NCBI GenBank assembly: GCA_902774185.1
Contig: CACYHE010000015.1
Span: 1-43,560 of the forward strand
DNA length: 43,560 nt
Reading direction: 5' to 3'
DNA from: an uncultured Bacteroidales bacterium
Lineage (GTDB): Bacteria; Bacteroidota; Bacteroidia; Bacteroidales; Paludibacteraceae
Made by a program: the position numbers and the translations under genes. The notes under the pieces are model-generated. The model was not told the DNA's origin. It saw only the letters and a program-made list of their open reading frames with translations, and did not search any database. Positions 8,990 to 17,026 of this stretch are shown here, piece by piece; position 1 is the stretch's first letter; the number at the start of each line of letters is the position of its first letter.

Positions 8990-11076
8990 GCTTTTTGTTT
9001 CTCAGCGTAGTAGCGCTGAGCAGCCTCTTTCTGACGTGCCTCCGAGAAGTTCGATACACGTTTCATGTAACCGATGACACGCGTCAGATAGTCCACGTTC
9101 TTCGAGTGGCAATGCGGACACTCTTTAAGGTAACGCTTGTCGATATGACCACAATCGTTACAAACGGTATTCGGGATATTGAAGGTGAAGTAGTTACATC
9201 CCTCCACCGCTGCCACGCGCAGCAGTTGACGATACTGCTCTTGGCTCAAGTGTTCTTCGAGGTTGCAGTGTAATGCACTACCACCTGTCAAGTGCTCGAT
9301 ATACTTCGCGCCGTGCAGACGGAAACGATCCAGTACGTTCAGACTCTTGTCTTCTACAATGTAGAAATAGCTGTTATAGCAGTCACGCGGAACAACATAT
9401 CCGTCCTCACGATCCCATTTCGCATGTTTCACGCCTACGTTCTCAGCCGGAATCATCTCACAGTTGAACATCACGTCCTTCGTGCGGTACTCTTTATTTT
9501 TCTTCTCGATGATACCGAGCAACTCTTGTACGAAGTGTGCGTATTCCGGTGTGTCTTTGATCTCCAAGCCCAGAAACTCTGCGGCCTCTACCAAACCGTT
9601 CACACCAATGGTGAGGTACTGACGACCGATGTTGATGTAACCGGCATCGAAGAGCGGTAACATACCTTTCTCTTGCAGGCTCTTGAGGTTCTCGTTATAA
9701 GCGAGTTGTACCTTATGCATCAAGTCCACAACGTCCTCGATATATGCCTGATACGGGATATTGTTACGTACGGCATACTGGATAGCACGGTTGAGGTTGA
9801 TGGTGAGTACGGACTTCGAACCCGTAGAGATACCGCCGGCACCGAGGGTGTAACTGAAACTGTTATCCGTGATCGCATTACGCAGACGGCAGCAAGAGGA
9901 GAGGCTGTCGGCATTATCGGATACATAGGTGAAGAACGAGTGACCCTTCGCGTACATCTCTGCGGTGAAATCGCCGTACTCCTTATCCTTGATGTCGCCG
10001 TTCTCTGCGAGCAGCGCCATGGTCTCTACCGGGAAGGTGAGCACGCAACGCGTACGCTCTTCGTTGAACCAGTTCATGAATCGTTTCTGTAACCAGTTGA
10101 GACTGTCCCAATGCGGTTCCTCACCGTTCGGGAAACGGAAATGCTCAAACAAGCTCTGGAAATAATAGCGGTCATAGTAACTGATATTCCAGAATACGGA
10201 CTGGAAGTTACGGGCACCTGACGGTTGGTTCAGGCTATATACCACCTGCTGGAAGCAGTCCGTAATGACCTTATCGATCGTACGACGTTTCTTACTCAGA
10301 TCCACTACTTCGTCGGCACGTTTGTAGTAATCTTCACCGTATTCCTGCTCAATGAAATAGTTCATGTACATAAGGAACTCAGGCGTAGCGCACGCACCCG
10401 AAAGCATGGAGCTAACCATGAAGACCATGTTGATGAAACCGCCACAGAACGATTTAAGATTGTGAGGAGGCGTAGCGTTACCGCCGATACTCTTCGTACC
10501 GCCGATCAACCACGGATACATCGTAATGGACGCACAGTAGTTGGCGAGGTTGGTCTCGTCGTTCTTGTAGATAAAGTGCTGGTTAAGCAGGTTCATGTAA
10601 CGGTCAGAAAGCTCCTTACCGTACATCTCTTTGATACGCTCGGTGAGCAGACGACGGTTGAGACGAATGAATCCCTGTTTCGGTAACTCACCGATCAAGG
10701 TAGCGATGTTCTTGTGCTCTACATTGGCATTGGCATCGAATTTCGAACCCTCTGCCGCATTGGAAGCCTGCACATAGTTCATCATAAAGTCCAAACGACG
10801 CTGGGTCTCACGATCCTCGGTGTGTCCCTGACGATAGAGGATAAATGCTTTTGCAACCTGGTAATACCCCTCTGCCATCAATGCTACCTCTACCTGGTTC
10901 TGGATCTCCTCTACGGTCTGACCGTCCCGTACTCGTAAGTGCGACAATACCGCACCTAATGTCTCTTCGGTGGCAAATGCGCCTACCGCCAAGAATGCCT
11001 TCGATATCGCATTCTTGATTTTGTCAATGGTAAAAAGTTCCTTCTTACCGTCTCTTTTAATAATGTATGTTTCCAT
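8977..11076 (-). CDS. nrdD: Anaerobic (class III) ribonucleoside-triphosphate reductase
   Basis: A 699-residue enzyme that makes deoxynucleoside triphosphates without oxygen. It opens with an ATP-cone (residues about 1-90, METYIIKRDGKKE ... ILYRQGH), has the large ten-stranded barrel typical of NrdD, and ends with a four-Cys zinc site (CNDCGH ... CPHCHS). The glycyl-radical loop follows (RVIGYMKRVSNFSEARQ); the Gly in RVIGY is the radical site. Length is normal. It is transcribed from its own promoter at 11152-11183 and followed by nrdG. Having the class III enzyme as the complete reductase in this window fits an anaerobe. Confidence 0.96.
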   Translation of the reverse strand: METYIIKRDGKKELFTIDKIKNAISKAFLAVGAFATEETLGAVLSHLRVRDGQTVEEIQNQVEVALMAEGYYQVAKAFILYRQGHTEDRETQRRLDFMMNYVQASNAAEGSKFDANANVEHKNIATLIGELPKQGFIRLNRRLLTERIKEMYGKELSDRYMNLLNQHFIYKNDETNLANYCASITMYPWLIGGTKSIGGNATPPHNLKSFCGGFINMVFMVSSMLSGACATPEFLMYMNYFIEQEYGEDYYKRADEVVDLSKKRRTIDKVITDCFQQVVYSLNQPSGARNFQSVFWNISYYDRYYFQSLFEHFRFPNGEEPHWDSLNWLQKRFMNWFNEERTRCVLTFPVETMALLAENGDIKDKEYGDFTAEMYAKGHSFFTYVSDNADSLSSCCRLRNAITDNSFSYTLGAGGISTGSKSVLTINLNRAIQYAVRNNIPYQAYIEDVVDLMHKVQLAYNENLKSLQEKGMLPLFDAGYINIGRQYLTIGVNGLVEAAEFLGLEIKDTPEYAHFVQELLGIIEKKNKEYRTKDVMFNCEMIPAENVGVKHAKWDREDGYVVPRDCYNSYFYIVEDKSLNVLDRFRLHGAKYIEHLTGGSALHCNLEEHLSQEQYRQLLRVAAVEGCNYFTFNIPNTVCNDCGHIDKRYLKECPHCHSKNVDYLTRVIGYMKRVSNFSEARQKEAAQRYYAEKQKAPKC

Positions 11077-11151
11077 AAATATAGTATATATGATCGTTCG
11101 TTACACTCACTGACAGACCGCTTCGCTGACGGACATGGGCGAAATCGAGTG

Positions 11152-11183
11152 CAAAAGTACTACAATTATTTCAATTGTGCAAA
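11152..11183 (-). promoter_or_regulatory. Promoter of nrdD-nrdG
   Basis: Minus strand TTTG, 20 nt, TACTTTTG. The first transcribed bases (CACTCGATTTCGC) are identical to those at the dnaA promoter, over a 17-nt shared stretch at 11139-11155 and 24423-24439. Confidence 0.8.
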
Positions 11184-11200
11184 TTTTTTGACAAGAAAAT

Positions 11201-11299
11201 TTTTCAACATTTTAAAAAGTTTTCCAAAACAAAATGTTATTCCGTTCATTATCTGCATTTTATAATTTTAAAAATGTTGAAAAGTTTTCCAAAACAAAA
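11201..11299. repeat. AT-rich inverted and direct repeats between nrdD and the S9 peptidase
   Basis: A perfect 13-bp inverted repeat (TTTTCAACATTTT at 11201-11213 and its complement at 11271-11283) is combined with a perfect 20-nt direct repeat beginning AAAAGTTTTCC (11215-11234 and 11280-11299). It lies between two divergent promoters. It could be a double operator for one or both genes. Confidence 0.75.
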
Positions 11300-11340
11300 A
11301 TTTACTTTTCATTTTTCAAATAAAAAAATCACAGTAGCTC

Positions 11341-11371
11341 TTGCATATATGCATTTTTTTTTGTACCTTTG
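11341..11371 (+). promoter_or_regulatory. Promoter of the S9 peptidase operon
   Basis: TTG, 20 nt, TACCTTTG. The start codon at 11390 is only about 12 nt from the predicted transcription start, so the leader is very short. Confidence 0.75.
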
Positions 11372-11389
11372 CACGATTTTTTTAGGATT

Positions 11390-13570
11390 ATGAGCAAATT
11401 ATTCAAACTATTTATGATGGCATTAGCAGCGTTGGTTGGCGCAAGTTGTCAGAAGGCGGAAGAAGGTAAGGCTCCTGTCACGAAGCCGCAGATCACGATT
11501 GAAGGCGGTCGGTTAACGCCGGAGGGGTTATGGGCGATGGGTCGTATCGGTAGTGTAAAGAGCGATATCGAAACGGGATTATTAGCTTATACCGTCAGTT
11601 ATTACAGTGTAGAAGAAAACCGTTCCACATCTTGGATTCGGATCTGCGATCCGTATAACGGGTTAATGGATGAAGGGGTGAATGGGTTAAAGGTATGCGA
11701 TGAGTTCGTGGGATACGAGCCCGCATGGTTCGGGTGCAGCGGTTGGCTTGCCTATATGCGAGGCGGACAACTCTATCTGCGTAGAGACAAAGAGGAAATC
11801 AAAGTGGAAGGAGCGGAAGATATTGACGGTTTCCTACTCTCCCCCATGCGCGATAAGGTCATCCTAATCAAGCAGGTAAAAACCGTTCAGACAACCGCAG
11901 ACAAGTATCCCGACTTACCTTTGGCTACGGGACATATGCACGAGGACCTCATGTATAAGCATTGGGACGAGTGGACGGAAACGGCACCGCAACCGTTTGT
12001 GTGCGATCTGGAGATTGAATACTACGGTGAAGGGGAACGAATGAAGAGCGCGAAGGTGAATGAGGGTGTGAATATCCTAGAAGGTACGGCTTTTGAGTGC
12101 CCGATGAAGCCTTTTGGTGGAGTGGAACAGTTGGCATGGAACCCGAATAACGAAGAGATCGCTTATACCTGCCGCAAAAAGACCGGACTGGAGTACGCCA
12201 TCAGCACAAACAGCGATATATACCTATATGATTTACGCACGGGCGCGCATAAAAATATCACAAGCGACAACAAAGGCTATGACATTAACCCGACTTTCTC
12301 ACCTGATGGTCAATGGATTGCATGGCAGTCAATGGAGCGCGACGGCTATGAGAGCGATGAGAACCGCCTGGCTGTGATGAACCTCGAAACGAAAGAGAAG
12401 CGCTATCTGGTTTCCGGTTTCGGGCAGAGCGTCATGGAGTTCGCATGGTACGACAACACAAGCCTGCTCTACACCGATGTATGGCAAGGCACGATTGACT
12501 TGTATTACGCCACCGTGGAAGGTGATCTGGAACGCATGACGGAAGGTCAGTACGACCTTGGATTAGGCGATGTAAGCGATAAGTATGCGTATCTGTTAGG
12601 ACATTCGATGCGTCAGGCGAACGAGATCTACCTCATGGACGTAGAGGAATGGAAGAACGACCCAACGCGTGATTTCGGGCCGAGAGGCATCGACTGGGAA
12701 CAACCGCACACGGCGTTGGAGAAAGAAATACCGCAACTGACACACGAGAACGACAATATATACAATCAGATCGAGCGCTCCACCGTTGTGCCGCGCTGGC
12801 AGAAGACGACGGACGGCAAGGACATGCTGACGTGGATCATCTACCCGCCGCATTTCGACCCGAAGAAGAAATATCCGACTATCCTCTATTGCGAGGGCGG
12901 TCCGCAAAGTCCGGTAAGTCAGTTCTGGTCATTCCGCTGGAACTTTATGATGATGAGTGCGGGCGATTATATCATCGTAGCGCCGAACAGACGGGGTCTG
13001 CCGGGCTTTGGTATGGAATGGAACGAAGAGATCAGCGGCGACTACGGCGGACAATGTATGAAGGATTACTTCACCGCCATCGATGAGTTCTGCAAGGAGC
13101 CATATGTGGACAAAGATCACCTCGGCTGCGTGGGTGCGTCGTTTGGCGGGTTCAGCGTCTATTGGATCGCCGGACATCATGAGGGTCGTTTCAAAGCCTT
13201 CATTGCCCATGACGGTATCTTCAACCTGGAGATGCAGTACCTGGAGACCGAAGAGAAATGGTTCGCCAACTGGGACATGGGCGGTGCATACTGGGACAAG
13301 AACAACAAGATCGCGCAACGCACGTTTGCCAACAGCCCGCATAAGTTCGTGGATCAATGGGACACGCCTATCCTCTGTATCCATGGAGAGAAAGACTACC
13401 GGATCCTTGCCAACCAAGCCATGGCTGCTTTTGATGCGGCCAAGATGCGAGGCGTACCGGCAGAGTTATTGATCTTCCCTGACGAGAACCACTGGGTACT
13501 CAAACCGCAGAACGGCATTCTATGGCAACGAGAATTTAGGAACTGGTTAGACAAATGGCTTAAAGAATGA
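11390..13570 (+). CDS. S9 family (prolyl oligopeptidase-type) peptidase, lipoprotein
   Basis: A 726-residue exported serine peptidase of the DPP/acylaminoacyl-peptidase type. It has a lipoprotein signal (ALAALVGASC, Cys at about residue 20), a beta-propeller region with WD40-like NPTFSPDGQWIAW motifs, and a C-terminal alpha/beta hydrolase domain. The catalytic triad is visible: Ser in GASFGG (about 584), Asp in GEKDYR (about 669), His in DENHW (about 701). It probably trims peptides in the periplasm or at the outer membrane of a peptide-using organism. ATG 11390 is chosen because it gives the signal peptide and follows the promoter; the next gene overlaps its stop (ATGA). Confidence 0.93.
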   Translation: MSKLFKLFMMALAALVGASCQKAEEGKAPVTKPQITIEGGRLTPEGLWAMGRIGSVKSDIETGLLAYTVSYYSVEENRSTSWIRICDPYNGLMDEGVNGLKVCDEFVGYEPAWFGCSGWLAYMRGGQLYLRRDKEEIKVEGAEDIDGFLLSPMRDKVILIKQVKTVQTTADKYPDLPLATGHMHEDLMYKHWDEWTETAPQPFVCDLEIEYYGEGERMKSAKVNEGVNILEGTAFECPMKPFGGVEQLAWNPNNEEIAYTCRKKTGLEYAISTNSDIYLYDLRTGAHKNITSDNKGYDINPTFSPDGQWIAWQSMERDGYESDENRLAVMNLETKEKRYLVSGFGQSVMEFAWYDNTSLLYTDVWQGTIDLYYATVEGDLERMTEGQYDLGLGDVSDKYAYLLGHSMRQANEIYLMDVEEWKNDPTRDFGPRGIDWEQPHTALEKEIPQLTHENDNIYNQIERSTVVPRWQKTTDGKDMLTWIIYPPHFDPKKKYPTILYCEGGPQSPVSQFWSFRWNFMMMSAGDYIIVAPNRRGLPGFGMEWNEEISGDYGGQCMKDYFTAIDEFCKEPYVDKDHLGCVGASFGGFSVYWIAGHHEGRFKAFIAHDGIFNLEMQYLETEEKWFANWDMGGAYWDKNNKIAQRTFANSPHKFVDQWDTPILCIHGEKDYRILANQAMAAFDAAKMRGVPAELLIFPDENHWVLKPQNGILWQREFRNWLDKWLKE

Positions 13571-14283
13571 AGTACGCTTACGAATATGAGATGAAGTACC
13601 AAGAGTCGGACGCGCATAAAAAAGTGCGGCTCTTTCACTTGGAGGAATACCTGCTGGAAGTGGCAGGCAAAGTAGCGGACGAGTTAGGATACGGTATTGC
13701 CGCCATGCACCCGAGAGGGTTGGGATGGATCTTAACGCGTCTGTCGATGGAGTTCTACGACTTACCGAGACATAACGACAAGATACGCTTTGAGACTTGG
13801 ATCGAATCCAACGCCCACATGCTCAGTACCCGTGATTTTCGTATCTACAAGGGCGATACGTTGATCGGTATCTGCAAATCCATCTGGGCAGTGCTGGATC
13901 TGAACAAACGTGAGTTGGTTAATATCTTCGACGAACCGATCTTTGAGGGTTGCGTGGACGGCGAAGTGTTGGATATGTCGCGTGTGCGAATGACGACCAT
14001 TCCGGAACCGACGGGTTGTGTGCCGCATAAGGTCGTCTATTCGGATATCGATTATAACCATCATTGCAACAGTTGCCGCTATCTGCAGGCGATGATAGAC
14101 GCCTACCTACCCGATTACTACGGAAAGAAAGTGCGCTTGGATATCAACTATTCGAAGGAAGCGATGCTCGGCGAGACGCTGCAGACCTATTATCTTGTTA
14201 CAGACGAAGGCGTGCAGTACCAGCAGAAGAACGAAGCCGGAGAAACCTCTTGCTCGGCAAAAATTACAATTGATAATTGCTAA
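13567..14283 (+). CDS. Acyl-ACP thioesterase
   Basis: A 238-residue protein of the acyl-[acyl-carrier-protein] thioesterase family (double hotdog). It releases fatty acids from ACP in the cytoplasm. Recognisable features are the N-terminal hotdog (YEMKYQESDAHKKVR ... GWILTRLSMEFYDLPRHNDKI) and, in the second half, SDIDYNHHCNSCRYLQAMID with the Asn/His catalytic region. It starts inside the stop of the peptidase gene (4-nt overlap), so the two are translationally coupled. Its last codons (KITIDNC) and stop lie in an ATTGATA heptanucleotide array. Confidence 0.9.
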   Translation: MKYAYEYEMKYQESDAHKKVRLFHLEEYLLEVAGKVADELGYGIAAMHPRGLGWILTRLSMEFYDLPRHNDKIRFETWIESNAHMLSTRDFRIYKGDTLIGICKSIWAVLDLNKRELVNIFDEPIFEGCVDGEVLDMSRVRMTTIPEPTGCVPHKVVYSDIDYNHHCNSCRYLQAMIDAYLPDYYGKKVRLDINYSKEAMLGETLQTYYLVTDEGVQYQQKNEAGETSCSAKITIDNC

Positions 14284-14296
14284 TTGATAATTATGG
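14262..14296. repeat. Heptanucleotide array (ATTGATA word)
   Basis: Five consecutive 7-nt units cover the end of the thioesterase gene, its TAA stop and the ATG of the next gene. Confidence 0.85.
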
Positions 14297-14781
14297 AGAT
14301 ACAAGAAGACAAAACCTTACTGAAACGTCCGACCGAGTTGGAAGCAGATGTCGTTCGCTTCCAGAATCAGAAAGATAAATGGATTGCGTTTGTGGGACTC
14401 AAAGACGGACGTCCGTATGAGATCTTCACCGGTCTGGCAGATGACGAGATGGGTATCGCCTTACCCAAATCGGTTACCAAAGGAAAGATCATCAAAGTAG
14501 TGCAGGCGGACGGTACCAAGCGGTATGACTTCCAATTCGTCAACACCCGAGGATTCAAGACGACGGTGGAAGGACTGAGTTATAAGTTCGACCGGGAGTT
14601 CTGGAACTACGCCCGTCTCATCTCCGGCGTGCTGCGTTACGGCATGCCGATAGACCAAGTGGTCCATATGATCAGCGGTCTGCAGATGGACAGCGATTCC
14701 ATCAACAACTGGACAACGGGTGTGGCACGTGTGCTCAAACGCTACGTACCGGGGGCAGAGATGGAAGAATTAGAGATTTAG
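14293..14781 (+). CDS. Free-standing NrdJ C-terminal-like protein
   Basis: A 162-residue protein that, from memory of the family, matches the C-terminal part of the long Bacteroidota adenosylcobalamin-dependent (class II) ribonucleotide reductase. The relevant stretches are RPTELEADVVRFQNQKDKW, GRPYEIFTGL, GIALPKSVTKGKIIKV, KTTVEGLSYKFDREFWNYA and LISGVLRYGMPIDQVV. There is no catalytic reductase domain beside it and no CxxC swinging arm at the end. It is the last gene of the S9-thioesterase operon. It may be a relic, a subunit acting in trans with a split NrdJ elsewhere, or a repurposed regulator. ATG 14293 is used; a TTG 9 nt upstream is less likely. Confidence 0.65.
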   Translation: MEIQEDKTLLKRPTELEADVVRFQNQKDKWIAFVGLKDGRPYEIFTGLADDEMGIALPKSVTKGKIIKVVQADGTKRYDFQFVNTRGFKTTVEGLSYKFDREFWNYARLISGVLRYGMPIDQVVHMISGLQMDSDSINNWTTGVARVLKRYVPGAEMEELEI

Positions 14782-14801
14782 AGAATTAGTGAATTAGAGA
14801 C
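14768..14801. repeat. Short array based on GAATTAG
   Basis: Degenerate GAATTAGAG-type units (spacing 7-9 nt) run from the last codons of the NrdJ-like gene through its TAG stop to the terminator. Confidence 0.6.
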
Positions 14802-14802
14802 T

Positions 14803-14833
14803 AAAAAAGCCGGCGAGTGCCGGCTTTTCTTTT
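14803..14833. terminator. Bidirectional terminator
   Basis: GCCGGC, loop GAGT, GCCGGC, with an A-run before and a T-run after. It serves the plus-strand operon and the convergent RNase G gene, whose TAA stop overlaps the T-run. Confidence 0.93.
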
Positions 14834-16358
14834 ACTTTTCTGCCACAAATCGGGTTTCTAACATGCCCAAGGATTGATTCTCCACGACCTTGATGCCGTA
14901 TTGCCGGCGCCAACGGCGTGCGATACTCGACCACAAGCCTCGGGTGACGTAAGCGTAGATATACGGATGGAGATGCAGTTTGAGTCCTCTGCCGTGCTCC
15001 TCGTACTCGTGCGCTATCTGTTCCTCGATCTGGTCGGTAAAGAGGATGGATGACTGGATTTTTCCTTTTCCCATACAGGTAGGACAGGTCTCTTCCACTT
15101 GTACCTCCACAGCGGGGCGTACGCGTTGGCGGGTGATCTGCATCAGGCCGAACTTACTGAGCGGTAACACGTTATGCTTTGCGCGATCGCGTTCCATCAG
15201 TTTGCGTACGTAGTCGTACAACTCCTGCTGATGCCCTTTATCATCCATATCGATGAAATCGACGATGATGATGCCGCCTATATCGCGCAGACGCAGTTGG
15301 TGAACCAACTCATCTGCCGCCAACATGTTGAATTGGAAGGCATTCTCCTCTTGATCCTCATATATCTTCTTGCTGCCTGAATTGACATCAATGGAGAACA
15401 GTGCTTCGGTTTTGTCGATGATGAGGTAACCTCCGTGTTTAAAACCGACCGTTCTGCCGAGTCCCGTCTTCATCTGGCGGGTGATGTCGAAATGGTCGAA
15501 GATAGGTTGCTCGCCCTGGTAAAGTTTCACGATTTTCGCACTCTCGGGTGCGATGAGTTCCAGGTAACTGCGCACTTCGTCATAGATGGCGCGGTCGTTG
15601 ATCTGGATGGACGTGAAGTCGGGACTGAGGACATCTCGAATGATGCCGAGTGTACGTCCCATCTCTTCGTTAACCAGGCTTACAGGTTCGCGTTGCTGGA
15701 GTGTCTTGACGGTTTGCTCCCAACGCTCTAACAACAGCCGCAATTCGTTATCCAACTCAGCGGCGCGTTTGTCTTCTGCTACGGTACGTACAATGATGCC
15801 GAAACCCGCAGGTTTGATTGATAGCATCAGTTGTTTCAGACGCTGGCGTTCCGCCTCGCGTTTAATTTTCTGGCTTACCATCACGCCGTCGGCGAAGGGG
15901 ATGAGGACGATGTTGCGACCTGCGATAGAGATCTCTGCGGTCAAACGGGGTCCTTTGGTGTTGATCGGTTCTTTGGAAACCTGCACCAAGATCGGGGCGC
16001 CTACTTTCAACACATCCGCTATCTGTCCTTCTTTGCCCACTTCGGGTTGACGCTGCGTCTTCGTGATGACAGGCACGCGTCTTCTATCCGAAACGGCTTT
16101 GGTAACATACGACTGCAGCGTACGATACTGAGAACCTAAATCCAAATAGTGCAGAAAAGCTTCTTTCTCATAACCCACATCCACAAAAACCGCATTGAGC
16201 GCCGGCATCACTTTCTTGACACGACCGTAGTAGATATTACCTACTGCAAAATTATCCTGGTCGCGTTTCTCACGTGCCACCTCTTGCAATCGGTCATCCT
16301 CCGTCAGCGCTATAGCGATTTCTTGCGGCTGTACGTCCACAATCAATTCGCTTTTCAT
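14832..16358 (-). CDS. rng: Ribonuclease G/E family endoribonuclease
   Basis: A 508-residue single-strand-specific endoribonuclease for rRNA processing and mRNA decay. It has an N-terminal S1 domain (NIYYGRVKKVMPALNAVFVDVG, about 40-110), an RNase H-like body (KGPRLTAEISIAGRN) and the DNase I-like catalytic part. Two metal-binding Asp motifs are visible, FSIDVNSGS and IIIVDFIDMD. The zinc-link region has CPTCMGKG. It is the short RNase G type, lacking the long C-terminal scaffold of RNase E. I use ATG 16358, where the conserved MKSELIVDV start begins; the 25 upstream residues belong to the preceding terminator region. It is probably partly co-transcribed with HU and the 29-residue protein. 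Confidence 0.92.
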   Translation of the reverse strand: MKSELIVDVQPQEIAIALTEDDRLQEVAREKRDQDNFAVGNIYYGRVKKVMPALNAVFVDVGYEKEAFLHYLDLGSQYRTLQSYVTKAVSDRRRVPVITKTQRQPEVGKEGQIADVLKVGAPILVQVSKEPINTKGPRLTAEISIAGRNIVLIPFADGVMVSQKIKREAERQRLKQLMLSIKPAGFGIIVRTVAEDKRAAELDNELRLLLERWEQTVKTLQQREPVSLVNEEMGRTLGIIRDVLSPDFTSIQINDRAIYDEVRSYLELIAPESAKIVKLYQGEQPIFDHFDITRQMKTGLGRTVGFKHGGYLIIDKTEALFSIDVNSGSKKIYEDQEENAFQFNMLAADELVHQLRLRDIGGIIIVDFIDMDDKGHQQELYDYVRKLMERDRAKHNVLPLSKFGLMQITRQRVRPAVEVQVEETCPTCMGKGKIQSSILFTDQIEEQIAHEYEEHGRGLKLHLHPYIYAYVTRGLWSSIARRWRRQYGIKVVENQSLGMLETRFVAEK

Positions 16359-16382
16359 ACTTGATAAGGGTATTAAATAAAT

Positions 16383-16433
16383 AAAAAAGCCTTGTGGCAA
16401 CTTGCCCACACTTGAGCAAGCCTCATGCCACAA
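16383..16433 (-). terminator. Terminator or attenuator between the small basic protein and RNase G
   Basis: On the minus strand an outer stem (TTGTGGCA and complement) encloses a CTTGC/GCAAG stem and is followed by GGC and a T-run. It lies 25 nt before the RNase G start, so it may reduce rather than fully stop readthrough. Confidence 0.75.
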
Positions 16434-16449
16434 AGCTAAAACTCGTCAA

Positions 16450-16539
16450 TTACTTATGCTTATGACGATTCTTACGCAGGCGTTTTTTACGCTTGTGCGT
16501 TGACATCTTATGTCTCTTATGCTTCTTTCCGTTTGGCAT
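16450..16539 (-). CDS. 29-residue basic protein (AURKAIP1/COX24-domain type)
   Basis: A short gene coding for MPNGKKHKRHKM followed by STHKRKKRLRKNRHKHK. More than half of the residues are Lys, Arg or His. This matches the tiny conserved Bacteroidota protein usually annotated as AURKAIP1/COX24 domain-containing, thought to be ribosome-associated. It lies between HU and RNase G, a conserved order in the group as I remember it. It is too short for most gene finders but is clearly real. Confidence 0.85.
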   Translation of the reverse strand: MPNGKKHKRHKMSTHKRKKRLRKNRHKHK

Positions 16540-16588
16540 AATGATTGGTAATTAAAAATGTTAATTATAAAAAAGTTCTTTTGTTTGC

Positions 16589-16864
16589 TTATTTGCGAAC
16601 CAGCTCGCAGAACTCGTCAGCCGGCTTGAAGTACGGAATATCGTGTGCAGGAACCTGAACAGAGGTGTTCTTGCTGATATTACGTGCGACCTTAGCGGCA
16701 CGTGTTTTGGTTACGAAACTACCGAAGCCACGGAGATATACATTCTCGCCGTTAGCCACGTTATTCTTCACTTGCTCCATGAAGCCCTCAACGATCAGGG
16801 AAATCGACTTTTTGTCGTATCCGGTGGTGATGGCCAATTCGTTAACTAATTCAGCTTTAGTCAT
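16589..16864 (-). CDS. HU/IHF-family DNA-binding protein
   Basis: A 91-residue histone-like protein that bends and compacts DNA as a dimer. Helical N-terminus (TKAELVNELAITTGYDKKSISLIVEGFMEQV), then the signature GENVYLRGFGSFVTKTRAAKVARN and the beta-arm with an Asp-Ile-Pro tip. The Pro that intercalates is in VPAHDIPYFKP. It has its own promoter at 16907-16937 and heads the HU / small basic protein / RNase G cluster, divergent from mutY. Confidence 0.95.
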   Translation of the reverse strand: MTKAELVNELAITTGYDKKSISLIVEGFMEQVKNNVANGENVYLRGFGSFVTKTRAAKVARNISKNTSVQVPAHDIPYFKPADEFCELVRK

Positions 16865-16906
16865 AATTGTAAGTAAATTTTATGTGTTATTTTTCAAAAA
16901 AGCGTG

Positions 16907-16937
16907 CAAAGTTACTATAAATTATTGAAATACAAAA
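16907..16937 (-). promoter_or_regulatory. Promoter of the HU gene
   Basis: Minus strand TTTTG, 18 nt, TAACTTTG. The spacer is slightly shorter than the 20 nt seen at the other promoters here. Confidence 0.65.
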
Positions 16938-16954
16938 GTTTTTCGCAAAAAAAA

Positions 16955-16985
16955 TTGCAAAAATCGTTATTTTTTTGTAATTTTG
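16955..16985 (+). promoter_or_regulatory. Promoter of mutY
   Basis: TTG, 20 nt, TAATTTTG. It lies back to back with the HU promoter. Confidence 0.7.
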
Positions 16986-17026
16986 CACGTTTTTTGAACA
17001 ATTTAGTGCCCAAAATGCCAATTTTT

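Noticed and set aside
11201-11299. Transposon ends between nrdD and the S9 peptidase
   Set aside because: The inverted repeats enclose only 57 nt with no transposase and no target duplication; a regulatory role is simpler.
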